Origin: Eublepharis macularius
Taxonomy: Eukaryota > Chordata > Lepidosauria > Squamata > Eublepharidae
Direction: 5' to 3'
Assembly: GCF_028583425.1 (NCBI RefSeq)
Contig: NC_072791.1
Span: 30,077,368-30,141,367, forward strand
DNA: 64,000 bases
The notes under the pieces were generated by a model. The model saw only the letters and a list, made by a program, of their open reading frames with translations. It searched no databases and was not told the DNA's origin. Positions within the stretch are counted from its first letter, which is position 1; each line of letters begins with the position of its first letter. This document shows, piece after piece, positions 1-11,017 of this stretch. Made by a program: the position numbers and the translations under genes.

Positions 1-380
1 ATCAATGATGAGGCTCCCAACAGCAAGTCAGTGTCCAGTTGGTTGCAATGGGGGACCTGGCAACCCTACCTAGAAAGTTTCAAGAATCAGAAGGGATTTG
101 AACTCAACTATTCAAGAGTCTAATCCATTACACTAGACTTTTGTCCAGTACACTAATCATTACATCAGTGGCTTTCTGTGCAATTATCTTGTGTCTTGCA
201 TTTAACTCACTCTGTTAGGCCTGTAAAAAAGTAAACAACGTTTGTTAAATATTATTGTGTTTGAAAGAATGATTCAAATATCTTGTTTGTTTGTGTAATT
301 GGACTGTTTGTGTAACTGGACATTCCACACAGGCATGAGTCATCTTCAAGTGCTGAATTTGAACTCACTCTCATTTTCTT
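1..380. other. Intergenic, no gene recognised
   Basis: I see no coding signal here. A short stretch at about 48-70 resembles one end of the 'gggttgccaac' repeat family that also occurs at 1437 and 15085. The rest is AT-rich and unassigned. Confidence 0.5.
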
Positions 381-1270
381 CAGCTTTCCTTATTTAATTT
401 AAAACAATTATATGCTGCCTTTCTACCCAGATAGGGTCCCCAAGGTTTAAATTAAAACATTTAAAAAGTTAAAAACATTTTAAAAAGGATAAAAACAATT
501 CATTAAAATGCACAGGGAACAGGGCCAATAAGAGTTATTGGGGGTATACCAAACAAAATAAAAATGTTTTCACCCACTGGTAGAAGACAACAATAGAAGG
601 AGACTGAGGAATCCCCACAGAGAGGGAATTCCAAAGCTTTGTGCCATGACTGAGAAGTCCCTTTCTCTGGTTGGCACCTGTCTAGCCTCAGATAATGGGA
701 AACCTGAAACAGAACCTCTGAAGATGACCAGAGTGAACGGGTAGGATCATATGTGAGAAGACGGTCCTTAAGGTATGCTGGCTTCAGGCTATATAGGGCT
801 TTAAAGGTTAATACCAGCACATTAAATTGGGCCTGGAAGCAAATTGGGAGCCAGTGCAGATGAAACAAGACTGGAGTGATGTGGTCCATGCAATCCACTC
901 CACTCAGCATTCCGGCTGCAGCTTTCTATACCATCTGTAGCTTCTGGACAGTCTTCAAGGTCAGCCCCACATACAGTACACTGCAGTAATTTAATCTAGA
1001 TTTTACTTGGACATGTACTAACAGTGACAAGATCTTCCCTGCCCAGGAAGGACCACAGTTTGCTCATCAGCTGAAGCTGGTAAAGGGCACCCCTGGCAAT
1101 AGCTGCTACCTGCTACCTGTAACAAGAAGACCCCAATCTATGAACCTGCTCCTTTAGGGGGAGTACAACTCCATCTAGAACAGGAGATGGCCGATTTCCT
1201 GAGTCAGGTCTCCTCCCGCCCAAAACCAGCAGCACCTCCATCTTGTCTGGATTAAGATTCTTGGTCTCGT
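380..1270 (-). mobile_element. L2-like LINE fragment (RT C-terminus and 3' end)
   Basis: The minus strand encodes, in several frames, the end of an L2/CR1-clade reverse transcriptase. Visible landmarks are LNPDKMEVLLV near 1240-1260, a 'VKSRLNYC..LYVGL' block near 960-1010, and HITPVLFHLHWLP, FNVLVLTFKALYSL and a SSEVLF block between 900 and 690. These occur in the order expected for L2. Frames shift and stops interrupt, so it is a dead copy. The segment at 380-500 looks like the 3' end. Confidence 0.8.
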
Positions 1271-1436
1271 GTTCTCCCTTCTCGCCTTTCCTTTTGTTTT
1301 TATTGTGTGTGTGTATGTGCACTGTGCTGAGATTGAAGACCTTATTGTTTAGAAAGTCTGTAATCTAACCGAGATTTTTTACACAATCTGAATGAGGGTA
1401 TTTTATCAACTTTGTGTTTGCTTCTTTTCCACCAAT

Positions 1437-1640
1437 AGGGTTGCCGACCTCCGTGTGGGGCCCAGAATTACAACTGATCTCCGGACAACAGACTTCAACT
1501 CCTCTGAAGGAAATGGCAAGTTTGGAGGTAGTCTCTGTGGCATTATAGCCCACTAACTTCCCTCCCTTCCTCAAACCCCGCCCTCCCCAGGTTCCACCTC
1601 CAAATCTCTAGGAATTCCCCAACCTGGATTAGAATCCCCT
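1437..1640 (+). repeat. Interspersed repeat beginning gggttgccgacc
   Basis: The left end reads gggttgccgacctcc and the body contains 'acaactgatctcc' and a 'ccccgccctccccaggttcc' segment. The same body recurs at 15085-15405 and in part at 31327-31440. Copies of this kind look like a medium-length inverted-end repeat, but I cannot name the family. Confidence 0.6.
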
Positions 1641-3054
1641 GGGTGGGGGTGGGGGAAGTGTTAACCCCCTTTCTTCCCCTCAGCCCCTTATCTGAATTGG
1701 GTCTCTCTGGAGCTGTTTTTAGCCACTTTAAAATTATTGGTGATTCTAATCATGGATCTCCCGGGTCATGTAGTTTGGCCCTTACACAGATAAAGCCATG
1801 ACTGTATGCGTGGTTCAAGAAATGAAATAATCATCCACTTGGTTAGAGAAGCATTTTCCAGAGGCAACACATCACCATTCATCAACTGTATTGCACAGAG
1901 GTTAAGTTACCATATTCCTTTAGAAAAAGAATTTACATGTCTAGTAAAGGGTAACAGGCAGAACCAGGCCAACAAATTAGACAGAGCAGTGACCTTGTGG
2001 ATTTGTCATTTTCCATTTGTTTCATACGCAGTGTAGGCATTTTGGAGATTTCTGCTCCTTTGGAAATCCTAGACGTTCGCTGTAAACATCTTTCAGATGA
2101 GAGGGTTCTGCTCTATTTAGGCAGAAAGTCCCTTGCCCGTGATGTGACCCCCTGGGGCAAAGAGTTACACAGTAATTCTAGTCCATTCTGGAGTTCAGCT
2201 ACTAAATATAACTCCTGAGAAAACAAGAATCGAGATTATTTCAGTATTCTAGGGACAGCCCTAACATTTGAAGAAAGAAATGTCAGCAAGAATCCAGATT
2301 CCTTTTGTATTCTAGGGACCGCTGTGGAGTTTAAACAAAAATATTTTTGAAAGCTTCTTTGGAAAAGAAAAACTACAATACGGGAAATGTCTTCTTCATG
2401 TTCTCCATCCATTTTCATGTCATACAACTGAAGGCTAGTTCGCACATGCATGCTTAAATTAATTTCTTCATAAGATCAAGTAACCTCAGAAGCTTCTACG
2501 TGATCTTGTGGAGACGCATTAAGCTGTGTACAAATGTACTGTTGTGAAAGTGATGGGGCATTTCTTTCCCCTTGTTTTGTGAAAAAATCCACTCCTGCTG
2601 CAAGAACTTTTTACAAAACTAGTTGTGTGGCTTTTCCAACATGGTGAAATATGGAAGAGCCGACTGTGGAAAGTTAAAGGCATTAAAGAAGTAAAGAAAT
2701 TGAATAGCCCAACTGAAACACAAAGCGAAGGGTAAGACTAATGACTAAAGCAACCTTTGATTCACTCATGTACATCTATCACACCACCTACAAAGCCAGA
2801 AGAAAGGCAGACTCACCCTGCACAGGTGAAGAATTCATGATGGCTGTTCTTTTTATATGACGCCTTTCTTCACCCTTGGTGCGAATCAGAAGACTGAAAC
2901 CTCCAGCAGCCCTTTCTGCGATCATGTCTGCCATCAGTGTGCCCAAGCAGTCCACACTCATATTTTTCCAGATGCTCACATCCACAACTGCATGGAGAAA
3001 ATATGTCACAGCACTGAAGGCTACCTGTATGAGAAAGTTACGCTACTGATGAAA
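1641..3054. other. Intergenic, no gene recognised
   Basis: No coding or RNA gene is visible. A short local duplication around 2230-2260 and 2287-2325 shares the motif 'gtattctagggac'. The short open frames here have no family resemblance. Confidence 0.5.
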
Positions 3055-3262
3055 TGAAATCTTGCCCTCAAGTCATAGTTGACATGGTGACCCCTGGTGG
3101 GGTTTTCATGGCAAGAGACGAACAGAGGTGGTTTGCCATTGCCTGTCTGTGCAACCCAGGTCTTTGTTGGAGGTCTCCCATCCAATTACTAACTAAGGTC
3201 GACCCTGCTAAGTTGAGATCTGACGAGATCAAGCTTTCCTGGGCTATCCAGGTTGGGGGACA
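3055..3262 (-). mobile_element. 5S-rRNA-derived SINE
   Basis: On the minus strand the head is clearly related to 5S rRNA: it contains degenerate counterparts of the gatctcgtcagatct and agctaagcagggtc blocks, which in functional 5S genes form the internal promoter region. The tail carries the 'gccattgcc' and 'cttgccatgaaaacccca' blocks seen in the copies at 31446 and 36424. It is a SINE, not a working 5S gene, because the head is diverged and continues into a non-5S body. Confidence 0.8.
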
Positions 3263-3312
3263 TTATTAATAGCTTGGGATTAATAGTACACTGCTAAACA
3301 TGTTGCTCCTCG

Positions 3313-3566
3313 GTAATAATAATAACAATAACATTAAATTTATATACAGCCCTTCAGAACAACTTAACACCCACTCAGAGCAGTTTGCCAAGTATGTTAC
3401 TATTATCCTCACGACAATCACCGTGTGAGGTGGGTGGGGCTGAGAGAGCTCCCAGAAGCTGTGACTGAACCAAAGTCTCCCAGCTGGCTTCAAGTGGAGG
3501 AGTGAGGAATCAAACCTGGTCCTCCAGATTAGAGTCCTGCCGCTCTCAACCACTACACAAAACTGG
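3313..3566 (-). mobile_element. Sauria-type tRNA-derived SINE
   Basis: Read on the minus strand, it has a tRNA-like head (A-box region gtagtggttgagag, B-box ggtttgattcc), a body with 'ccagctgggagac' and 'cacctcacacggtgattg', a Bov-B-like 3' segment, and an ATT-rich tail. It is nearly full length. Other copies are at 15710, 26468, 42669 and 43121. Confidence 0.88.
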
Positions 3567-5159
3567 TAGGCATGGCTGACTTACCCACCAGTTCAGCTCA
3601 CATCCTGCTTGCTAGTTGCAAGCCCCCTCCCCTTCCCCACTTATGGGCTACATCTTTGGAACACGGAATTCATGCAGAATTCATCCTGCTGGCATATGTT
3701 CAGAATTTATTGGATTGAACTACAATTGCCCACTGACTGTGAAGGAATGCACAAAAGGTATGTGCAATCTACTTTTGAACACCTAGTTAATCTGAATATG
3801 CATAAATTGGAGTCAGGCAGGCAATATGAACAAGACTGAATGCTAGAGAAATGAGCCCTGAAGTTCCCCCATTCCTATCCCAGCAGGCTCAAGACAACTG
3901 AAAAAAGGACCTTACCTTTTGCGATTTAACATATTTTTCCGTCACATGGTTTAGGTGTTTGATAGAGAGGGACGAGGGAAAGCAACGTGTGAAAAGGCAC
4001 CTGAGCGAAAACACTTGTGATCATCTTGAAAAAAATTGAACAATAAAAAGTGAACTTTGGTTTTCAAGTGTTCAAGGGCACTGCAATCAGATTACAATTT
4101 AAACAGAGGAGTCTTCACCCATCACTGCCATTCACACATTCATCGGATTAAGGAATGCCAGATGTACAACATAACGTCAGATCTGGCCCCAAGCAATTTG
4201 CTTTGATACAAACATTTCCATATGCTCAACCGGCTTCTTTATAGTGCTAAACTGTTGACATGTTTTAAAAAATGTAAATATGTCACATATACTATGTGCA
4301 TCGAAACAAACGGAACATTCATTATGTTGTTCATCAGTTCTGCAAAATAACATTTTGTACTGTGTGTCATGTCACAATTTCGCCCTGCCTGACTGTTAAC
4401 AGGCATTTTTATCGTGAAAGGAATTAGCATGCCAGCTTTCTCCTACATTTGATTATAGCTGATAGCAATCAAGGTAATTTTACTGCCAATAACAATGATG
4501 CCAGAAATAACATAACTTAATAGCATGTGGTTTAGGTCTTGTTTATAACTTTCCCCTATACCGTGTGTCTGTAATGATCAAACAAATATCTAATATTCTA
4601 ATGCCTTGGCCTAATGTTTAAAAAATGTTGACATTACCAGAAGGCAATTTGATGGAACCTTTTCTTGCTTTCAGTTTTGTCACAAAACAAATGGTTTCAT
4701 TTCTCTCAATGTTAGTAAACACTCATTTTTTTAAAAAAAATATGTGAAGTGACTCATTAGCACTTTCCTGTATATGAAAAAAAAAACCTGAATGTACTTT
4801 TTAAATGATAATCATGGTGGGAAAATATCAAATATCAAATTAAAGGCAAAACAAAACCAGACTAAAATATTTCTAAAAAAGACTACCATTAGCATGTTTT
4901 ACTGACATGAGATGACTAATCTAATGAGTTGTCCTAATTGTTATTTACTTATTTAGAAAATTTACAAGTGTGCAAGGACTGCAAGGACTTGTGGGAAGGG
5001 TATCTCATTTCCCTCTTTATTGCAATCCTATTTCCTATTTCCTTTCCCCAGAAGCCCCCGTAACCATTCCCCTTATCCTTAGGGTTCCCAAGCATGTGCT
5101 GGCAACCAATGGGAGACTTGGGGGGGAGTGGAGACATGGAAGGGCACCATTCTCAATGG
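3567..5159. other. AT-rich intergenic, no gene recognised
   Basis: The stretch is AT-rich and repeat-poor, with no long open frame and no recognisable element. It could be unique sequence. Confidence 0.5.
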
Positions 5160-5309
5160 CATGATGTCACTTCTGCAGTTTCCCTGGAAGTGATGTCTCA
5201 CCTCTCTAGGAATCACTGGAGAATCTATGGCAACCATAGAGTTTCTGGTGATTCCTAAAGAGGACTGATGTCACATCTGGGTTTCCCCTCCAAATGACAT
5301 CACATTGTC
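5160..5309. repeat. 150-bp imperfect palindrome
   Basis: Two arms of about 72 bases face each other around a 3-base centre near 5231-5233. The inner 30 bases (5201-5230 against 5234-5262) match best, and the outer parts share 'tgatgtca' blocks. The family is unknown; part of the same motif occurs before the element at 30941. Confidence 0.65.
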
Positions 5310-6150
5310 ACTGATGGCAATTTTAATTTTTTTTATTTCCTCCTGCCAGCTGCAGCAATGGTAAGCTGGCAATTTGAGCTGGGGGGGATTCCTCCTCCCT
5401 GGCAAGGGGCTGGAAAGCCTACTCATCCTGCTTCTTTCTCTCCTTCCCATCCACCTGCCAAACTACTGTTTATCCCCCCTCCCCTCCCCAGGCAGTCTTT
5501 TCCAGGGCAAAGTCTGCACCAGTTGTGTGGTGGTGGCCACTGCCAGGCCAGGCCCACTTGCATGATGATGGAGTAGAGTCCCGGCAACTGGCAGGAGGGG
5601 GTACGGTACATATTGGGCTCTAATCTTGCAAGTGTATGCTCCCACTGGTGCACATCATTGTGTTTGCTGTGGGAATGCGGCTACATTTTCTGTTTGGAGC
5701 CTAAATTGGTCCTGCACGAAGCACAGGAGCACCCCCGTGGGCAGCACAATGATGTCACTTCTGGAAGTGATGTCATCATGCACCAGCGGAAGCATGCGTG
5801 CCACCTGTTTGCCTGGGTTGCCTGCCGATGGCAAGCAATCACCAGGCAGCTTTCCACCTCCCGCAGATCATCAGTGATTGGGGGAAGAGAGGCAAAACTC
5901 TGGGAGTTTGCCTGCCAATGGCAGGCACCTAGCAAGCCTATGATGGAGGGAGCTGGACTGGACCAGTTGTGTGGTGGCTGCTGCCACCAGGCTGGACCCA
6001 GTTGTGTGGGCAGTGTGTTTCCACATGTTGCTGTTGCTGCCATGTCTATCTCCAACAAGTCCTCCACTATCAATAGACACGATAGTGGAATAGATTGGGA
6101 CCTTTTCCAGAGTTGTTTTACAGTAAGCAAGTCTTGGAAGGTTCAGTAAT
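5310..6150. repeat. GC-rich repeated sequence, unassigned
   Basis: GC is higher than the flanks. Short motifs recur internally, such as 'agttgtgtggtggc' near 5519, 5964 and 6000, and there are several 'gatgtca' blocks. Open frames exist on both strands (for example 5613-6149), but they overlap one another, show no domain, and look like products of base composition. Confidence 0.45.
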
Positions 6151-6502
6151 ACTTCTGTGGAGTATTACTGCCTAGGAACCTTCAAATTGGCAATTGACAA
6201 CTGATTGGGCATATTTATTCTTAAAGCTACAGGTGTTGTTTCTATTACTTGGTGAAATCTCTTGCTGTATTTTTTTTAAGATTTCAGATTTTTCTACAAA
6301 TCTTGGATTTCCTTCAGATTTGTAGAGCCTGATTTGGAACTAGATATGTGATATGATACCTCCCTGGAGACTTACTTGAGGTGGCTGGCAAAGTAGAACA
6401 TATTAAAGTAAAGAAAAGGCACAACAATAATTAAAGGTAAGAAACTGTTAAAAACATTGATACTCAGAATTTAAAAACCCAGCCAGGGCATGATATGAGT
6501 AT

Positions 6503-6694
6503 TGTTCATCGACGGTCTTCCTGTGCAGTCCCACATGGGACTGCGCATGTGCAGGCCTGCCGATTTCGGAGATTTTTATAGCTCAATACCACTAGAGGGC
6601 GCCCCTGCCTCTTTGCGCACATGCATGGCCATTCTTCCTGCCAAAAACGGTGTCTAAGAGGCGGGGTGCCCCTGACATACCCTCAGTTCCTCTT
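6503..6694 (+). repeat. DIRS left inverted terminal repeat
   Basis: The reverse complement of this segment matches 12243-12434 almost throughout, including 'gctataaaaatctcc' (a possible internal TATA), 'aaagaggcaggggcgcc' and 'gagggtatgtcaggg'. The outermost 35 bases are also complementary to the first half of the internal complementary region. Confidence 0.88.
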
Positions 6695-7661
6695 TTGCCT
6701 CCGATGAAAGAGGTTCATAGCTCTTCTGCTTGTTCGAAGTTGTCAATGATGTTGGAGACAGCTCTGTTCAAACGCTATGTGTCTTGCGTCAGGAAGATGA
6801 ACAGATCAGATGGCCATTTGAACTGCCTTTACTGTCTGGATGAGACCCACAATACACAGGTATGTAAGCATTGCAAAGTCTTCACTTCGAAGGCCAGAGC
6901 AGAGCAGAGCAGAGAAGATTACAAGCTTCCCTTTGGAAACATGCTATGGAGGCTACAGATCCACTGACTAAGGCACCACCTTCTGCCTCGCTCGGTTCCA
7001 CTACCCAACCTGGTCCTGCTTCAACAGGCTCGAAGATGCTGCGCTCCTGGTTGTCTCCAACACATTCGGAGCCTAGACCACCACCGGACTTGACCCCAAC
7101 TTCGGTCCAAAGTGCCTCGGAGCCGAATCCTACCATGTTGGGTGCAACACCATCGGGCTCGAAGACTCCTTGGATTTGAACGCCCTCGACATCGATGGCA
7201 GTTGTCACATCTCCTCGGGTCTGTCGAGATGATGCTCCTACAAAGGTGTCCAGATTGAAGACTCCCTGGAGTGGAACGCCTTTGGCGCCAATTAATGTTT
7301 CGGACCAACTCTCAACGCGTCAGCATTTGGACACTGCTTCGGCTCCAACACCTTCGGAGCCGTCATTGGTTCCGGGATCGGTCCGGTCTGATCTAGAGAA
7401 GAAGAAAAAGAAAAGCAGGTACCACTCTTTGAAACAAGATAAAGCTATCTTGGAGGAGTGTACTCTTGGCCTCGGATCTTCCCATGGAGGATATCGGAAC
7501 CGAACCCCCTAGAAAGAAACATAGGGGATCAGGGGGCCTCCCATTGCCCCGTAGTATTCCCCATTCCAAGAGTAGCCATGAGGAGGATGTTATTCTTGTA
7601 GAGAAACCTCCCACTCCGATGGGATGTCCTAGATTGCTGTCTTGAGGCTGCTGGTCCTCTC

Positions 7662-8046
7662 CAGTGGTCATTTCCTAGAAAAAGAACTGCAGGAACTCAT
7701 TAGCATAACTCATTTTCTCTCTCTCCCCCCCCTCTCTCACGAGTCACAAATGAAAGTAAAGCAGCAGAGCAGAATGAATCCAAGCAGCTTGCATTCCTTT
7801 GGAACCCAGCACCACTCGGCTTGCATTCATTCACTCGTTTTCTCTCTCCCCTGCCCCTGCACAAGTCACAAATGAAAGTAAAGCAGCAGAGCAGAATGAA
7901 TCCAAGCAGCTTACGTTCCTTTGGAGCCCAGCACCACTCGGCTTGCACTTGGAGGAAAAGGAATTACGTGGGCCAAAACCCATATGACCTCTTTTCAGAT
8001 CTACCGGAACACCGTTCCTGTGCGTTCCACCTCCAAATGAGCCCTG
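7662..8046 (+). mobile_element. Non-autonomous hAT-like element nested in DIRS gag
   Basis: The termini (cagtggtcatttcctag... and ...tgagccctg) match the family at 25621 and 32022. The 8-bp GTCCTCTC lies on both sides (7654-7661 and 8047-8054), as expected for hAT transposition. The inside differs from other copies: a unit of about 122 bp is present twice in tandem. Confidence 0.88.
7708..7950 (+). repeat. Two tandem units of about 122 bp inside the nested hAT element
   Basis: Unit 1 begins near 7708 and unit 2 near 7832. Both contain 'gtcacaaatgaaagtaaagc' and 'cagcaccactcggcttgca', with few differences. The related elements at 25621 and 32022 lack this block. Confidence 0.82.
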
Positions 8047-9238
8047 GTCCTCTCAATCGTCTCATGAACGAAGGGGACATTCTAGACACAGGGTGAGTCC
8101 CTGTTCCTATCAGAGCTACTCGAGTGAGCGCCATCCACATGATGAACTAATCCTTTATCGCCGCTACAGAGAGAGTTCTCGTAACTCGGACCTTCTTTAT
8201 AGAAGGGAATCCAGATCTCCTTCCATATGAGCTCATTCCTATGCTAGCTCCGGTCGAACCCCGCACCTGTCGGACCCTGATGTGGAGGCTGACACTGGAT
8301 GACGTCAGTCCAGCGATTCTCCTTTGACTGACTCTCCGGACGGAGAGATTGGTCCTTTGGAGGATGTGTCTCTGGATGGAGAGATTGGTCCTTTGGAGGA
8401 TAACTTTAGAGCATATAACTTCGCATGGTGAAGGCTTTGGAAATCGAGGTGACTTCTGCGGAACTGAAGTTCACAGATAAAATTTTGCAGCACATCTACT
8501 CTGGGTCGACTCCGGCTGTCTCTTTCCCAGTTACTTAAGGCTTTGTGAAATTGCTGAAAGACCTGAATCTGAAGCCGGCTTCCACGTTGGCCACGAATAG
8601 GAAGGTCGAGAACCTGTATAGAGTAAAAGATGAACTATGTCCTTCCTTATCTGTCCATCCCCCACCTTCATCTCTGGTGACTGAAGAGATGCAAGCAAAG
8701 CCCAAACAAGGGTCTCTGCCGGTTCCATCTGTCTGAATGTGATGGGACGCAAGTTCTATATTTCTGCGGCCTTTGGGGTGAAAATCGCAAATTATTCAGC
8801 AATGATGGCTGCCTATCAGCTCCTCCTTTGGAATATACCTTTATACCTAAACTGCCGGAGGACCAAAAGGTATTCCTTAGAGTGATCCAGGAGGAAGCAG
8901 TTTGCCTTTCCCACCATCAAATCAATGCTAGTCGTAATATAGCGGATACGTTGGCTGAGAACCACAGCTCTGCCTACAGACACAAGAAATACACAACACA
9001 GACACAACAACAACTTTTTCAGCCTTACCAAGGGTACGCTTACCAGAGCCAGCAAACCTATCAGAGCCCACAATCCTCTTTTTCTAGAAGGAGGCCAGGC
9101 TAGAAGTCCAAACAGGGCATGCTTCAACTACATGCCAAGGACCAAACACAACCACATAAGCAATTCTGACAATTACAGGGCCCTGACCCGTGTTTTGGCG
9201 TCAGGTTGAGTGTGTTTTTCATTTAATGGTGTTCCGTT

Positions 9239-11017
9239 ATGGATGATGTTTGGGTTCAAAAAATAGTTAAAGTTGGTTATAAAGTTGAGTTTTTACAGTT
9301 ACCTTACCTACAACTTCCTGTGTTTTCTTCTGAGGCATTCCAATCAGGGGTACTGTTTGAGCTCTCGGCTGTCTTAGAGAAAGGGGCCATTGAGGAAGTC
9401 ACTGACCAGTCAGATTTGTTGGGATTCTATTCCAAGTTATTTGTGGTAGAAAAGAAGGATGGGGGCCATCGGCCCATCCTAGATCTTCGCAACTTGAATA
9501 AAGTTAGAGTTCGTAAATTCAAAATGGTTACGTTACAGGCGGTCCTGACTTTATTACCCTCTGACACTTGGTTCGCAGTTATGGACCTAAAGGACACCTA
9601 TTTTCATATTTCTATTTTTTTGGAACATAAGTTCCTTCGTTTTTCTTATGGGGACTGTATTTTTCAGTATAGGGTCCTTCCATTTGAGTTGTCCACTGCC
9701 TCGAGTGTTTTTACCAAGATTATGGTGGTGGTAGTGGCCCATTTGAGAATCCAGGGGTGCTGTATTTTTCCCTACCTGGATGATTGGTTACTGGTTGGTA
9801 ATTCGGCTGAAGACATAACTAGACAAGTTTCAGTTACTTTGACCACTTACCTTCGCCTGGGACTCTTTGTGAATCAAAAGAAATTCAAGCTTACCCCTTC
9901 TAAGGTTATCCAGTTTATAGGGTCCACTCTGGATGGTACCCAGAATGTAGGATTTTTGCCCCAAGAGAGAGCGGTTAAGATTAAGGCCCTTATCAGGAGA
10001 CTTAAGATGTACCATTTTCAGTCAGCTCAGTTCCTCCAGACTCTATTAGGTTGTACGGCATCTACCACTGCGGTGGTACCCTTGGCAAGGTTGCATATGC
10101 GCTCCTTACAGCTTTGGTTCACCTCAGTTTTTTCCCCAGAGAGGGACCCTCAACATAGGAGGTTTAATGTCCCTAGGAACATCCTGCATTCCCTAGAATG
10201 GTGGTTGGTAGATGTTGATCTGTTTCAGGGGGTTCACTTTGGCTGTAAGCAGCCACAAGTATCCATCATGACAGATGCCTCTAATCTGGGCTGGGGAGCT
10301 CATTGCGAAGGATCTTATGCACATGGTGTATGGGGTGAAGCTGAAGGTCAAGAGCATATTAATATGCTAGAGCTGAGGGCTGTGTTCTATGCCTTGGTTT
10401 CCTTTTCAGATATGGTGAAGAACGAGACTGTCCAGATTATCACGGACAATACAACAATTATGTTTTATATAAACAAGCAAGAGGGCACAGTGTCTGTGAC
10501 TCTGTGCAATGAAGCAGTGAGAATCTGGAATTGGGTGACGTGGTTGCTGGCGGTTCATATCCCAGACACAGACAACTTAATTGTGGACCACTTGAGCAGG
10601 CTACATGGGGACAACCACGAGTGGTCTCTTCAGGACAGTTATCTAAACACTGTTTTCTCCAAATGGAGTTTTCCTAATGTAGACCTTTTTGCCTCCAAAG
10701 AAAATCACAAGACTTACAAGTTTTGTTCCAGAGGCAGCTTAGGCCATGGGTCTCTTGGGGACGCATTTCAACTCAAGTGGTTGGGTCAATTCTTCTACAC
10801 ATTTCCCCTGTTCCCCCTGATAACCAGGGTGATCAGCAAAATTCAATTGGACAACCCTTCAATCATTCTTATAACCCGCTTTTGGCTGCGCCAACCATGG
10901 TTTCATGCCCTGTTAAGACTACAGATTCAGAGGTACAGCTTCCCATCAGTACCGGACCTATTGTCCTGGAGGGGAGTGTTCCACTACAAGACAGACAAAC
11001 TCAAACTGACAGCCTAG
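9239..11017 (+). CDS. DIRS reverse transcriptase / RNase H / methyltransferase-like polyprotein
   Basis: This is an uninterrupted 592-residue frame with its ATG at 9239. The RT palm is visible through DGGHRPILDLRNLN (about residues 78-91), VMDLKDTYFH and the catalytic YLDD at residues 179-182 (codons from 9773). RNase H follows, with TDASNLGWGA at residues 345-354, an LELRAV block, TDNTT at about 402-406 and a VDHLSR block. The C-terminal part (WSFPNVDLFASKEN onward, about residue 478) resembles the Dam-methylase-like domain of DIRS elements. By family, it copies element RNA into DNA and removes the template RNA. The 3' end overlaps the recombinase frame, as usual in DIRS. Some conserved positions look altered (VMDLKDTY where the family normally has DLxDAY), so activity is doubtful although the frame is open. 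Confidence 0.86.
   Translation: MDDVWVQKIVKVGYKVEFLQLPYLQLPVFSSEAFQSGVLFELSAVLEKGAIEEVTDQSDLLGFYSKLFVVEKKDGGHRPILDLRNLNKVRVRKFKMVTLQAVLTLLPSDTWFAVMDLKDTYFHISIFLEHKFLRFSYGDCIFQYRVLPFELSTASSVFTKIMVVVVAHLRIQGCCIFPYLDDWLLVGNSAEDITRQVSVTLTTYLRLGLFVNQKKFKLTPSKVIQFIGSTLDGTQNVGFLPQERAVKIKALIRRLKMYHFQSAQFLQTLLGCTASTTAVVPLARLHMRSLQLWFTSVFSPERDPQHRRFNVPRNILHSLEWWLVDVDLFQGVHFGCKQPQVSIMTDASNLGWGAHCEGSYAHGVWGEAEGQEHINMLELRAVFYALVSFSDMVKNETVQIITDNTTIMFYINKQEGTVSVTLCNEAVRIWNWVTWLLAVHIPDTDNLIVDHLSRLHGDNHEWSLQDSYLNTVFSKWSFPNVDLFASKENHKTYKFCSRGSLGHGSLGDAFQLKWLGQFFYTFPLFPLITRVISKIQLDNPSIILITRFWLRQPWFHALLRLQIQRYSFPSVPDLLSWRGVFHYKTDKLKLTA

Larger units (their letters stand above)
6650..9103 (+). pseudogene. DIRS gag-like region, frame-shifted and interrupted
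   Basis: Open segments in more than one frame follow one another: 6650-6967, 6871-7179, 7195-7512, 8545-8736 and 8828-9103. The first encodes a cysteine/histidine cluster (C-x2-C-x4-H-x4-C-x2-C, around 6828-6882) typical of the N-terminal part of DIRS gag proteins. The last encodes a Q/Y/S-rich tail. A hAT-like element with its own target duplication lies at 7662-8046 and breaks the frame. No ATG-initiated full-length product is possible. The role by family would be nucleic-acid-binding capsid-like protein; this is inference from position. Confidence 0.7.

Noticed and set aside
5613..6149. 178-codon plus-strand frame
   Set aside because: It shares the region with equally long minus-strand frames in a repeated GC-rich sequence; no domain or splice context.
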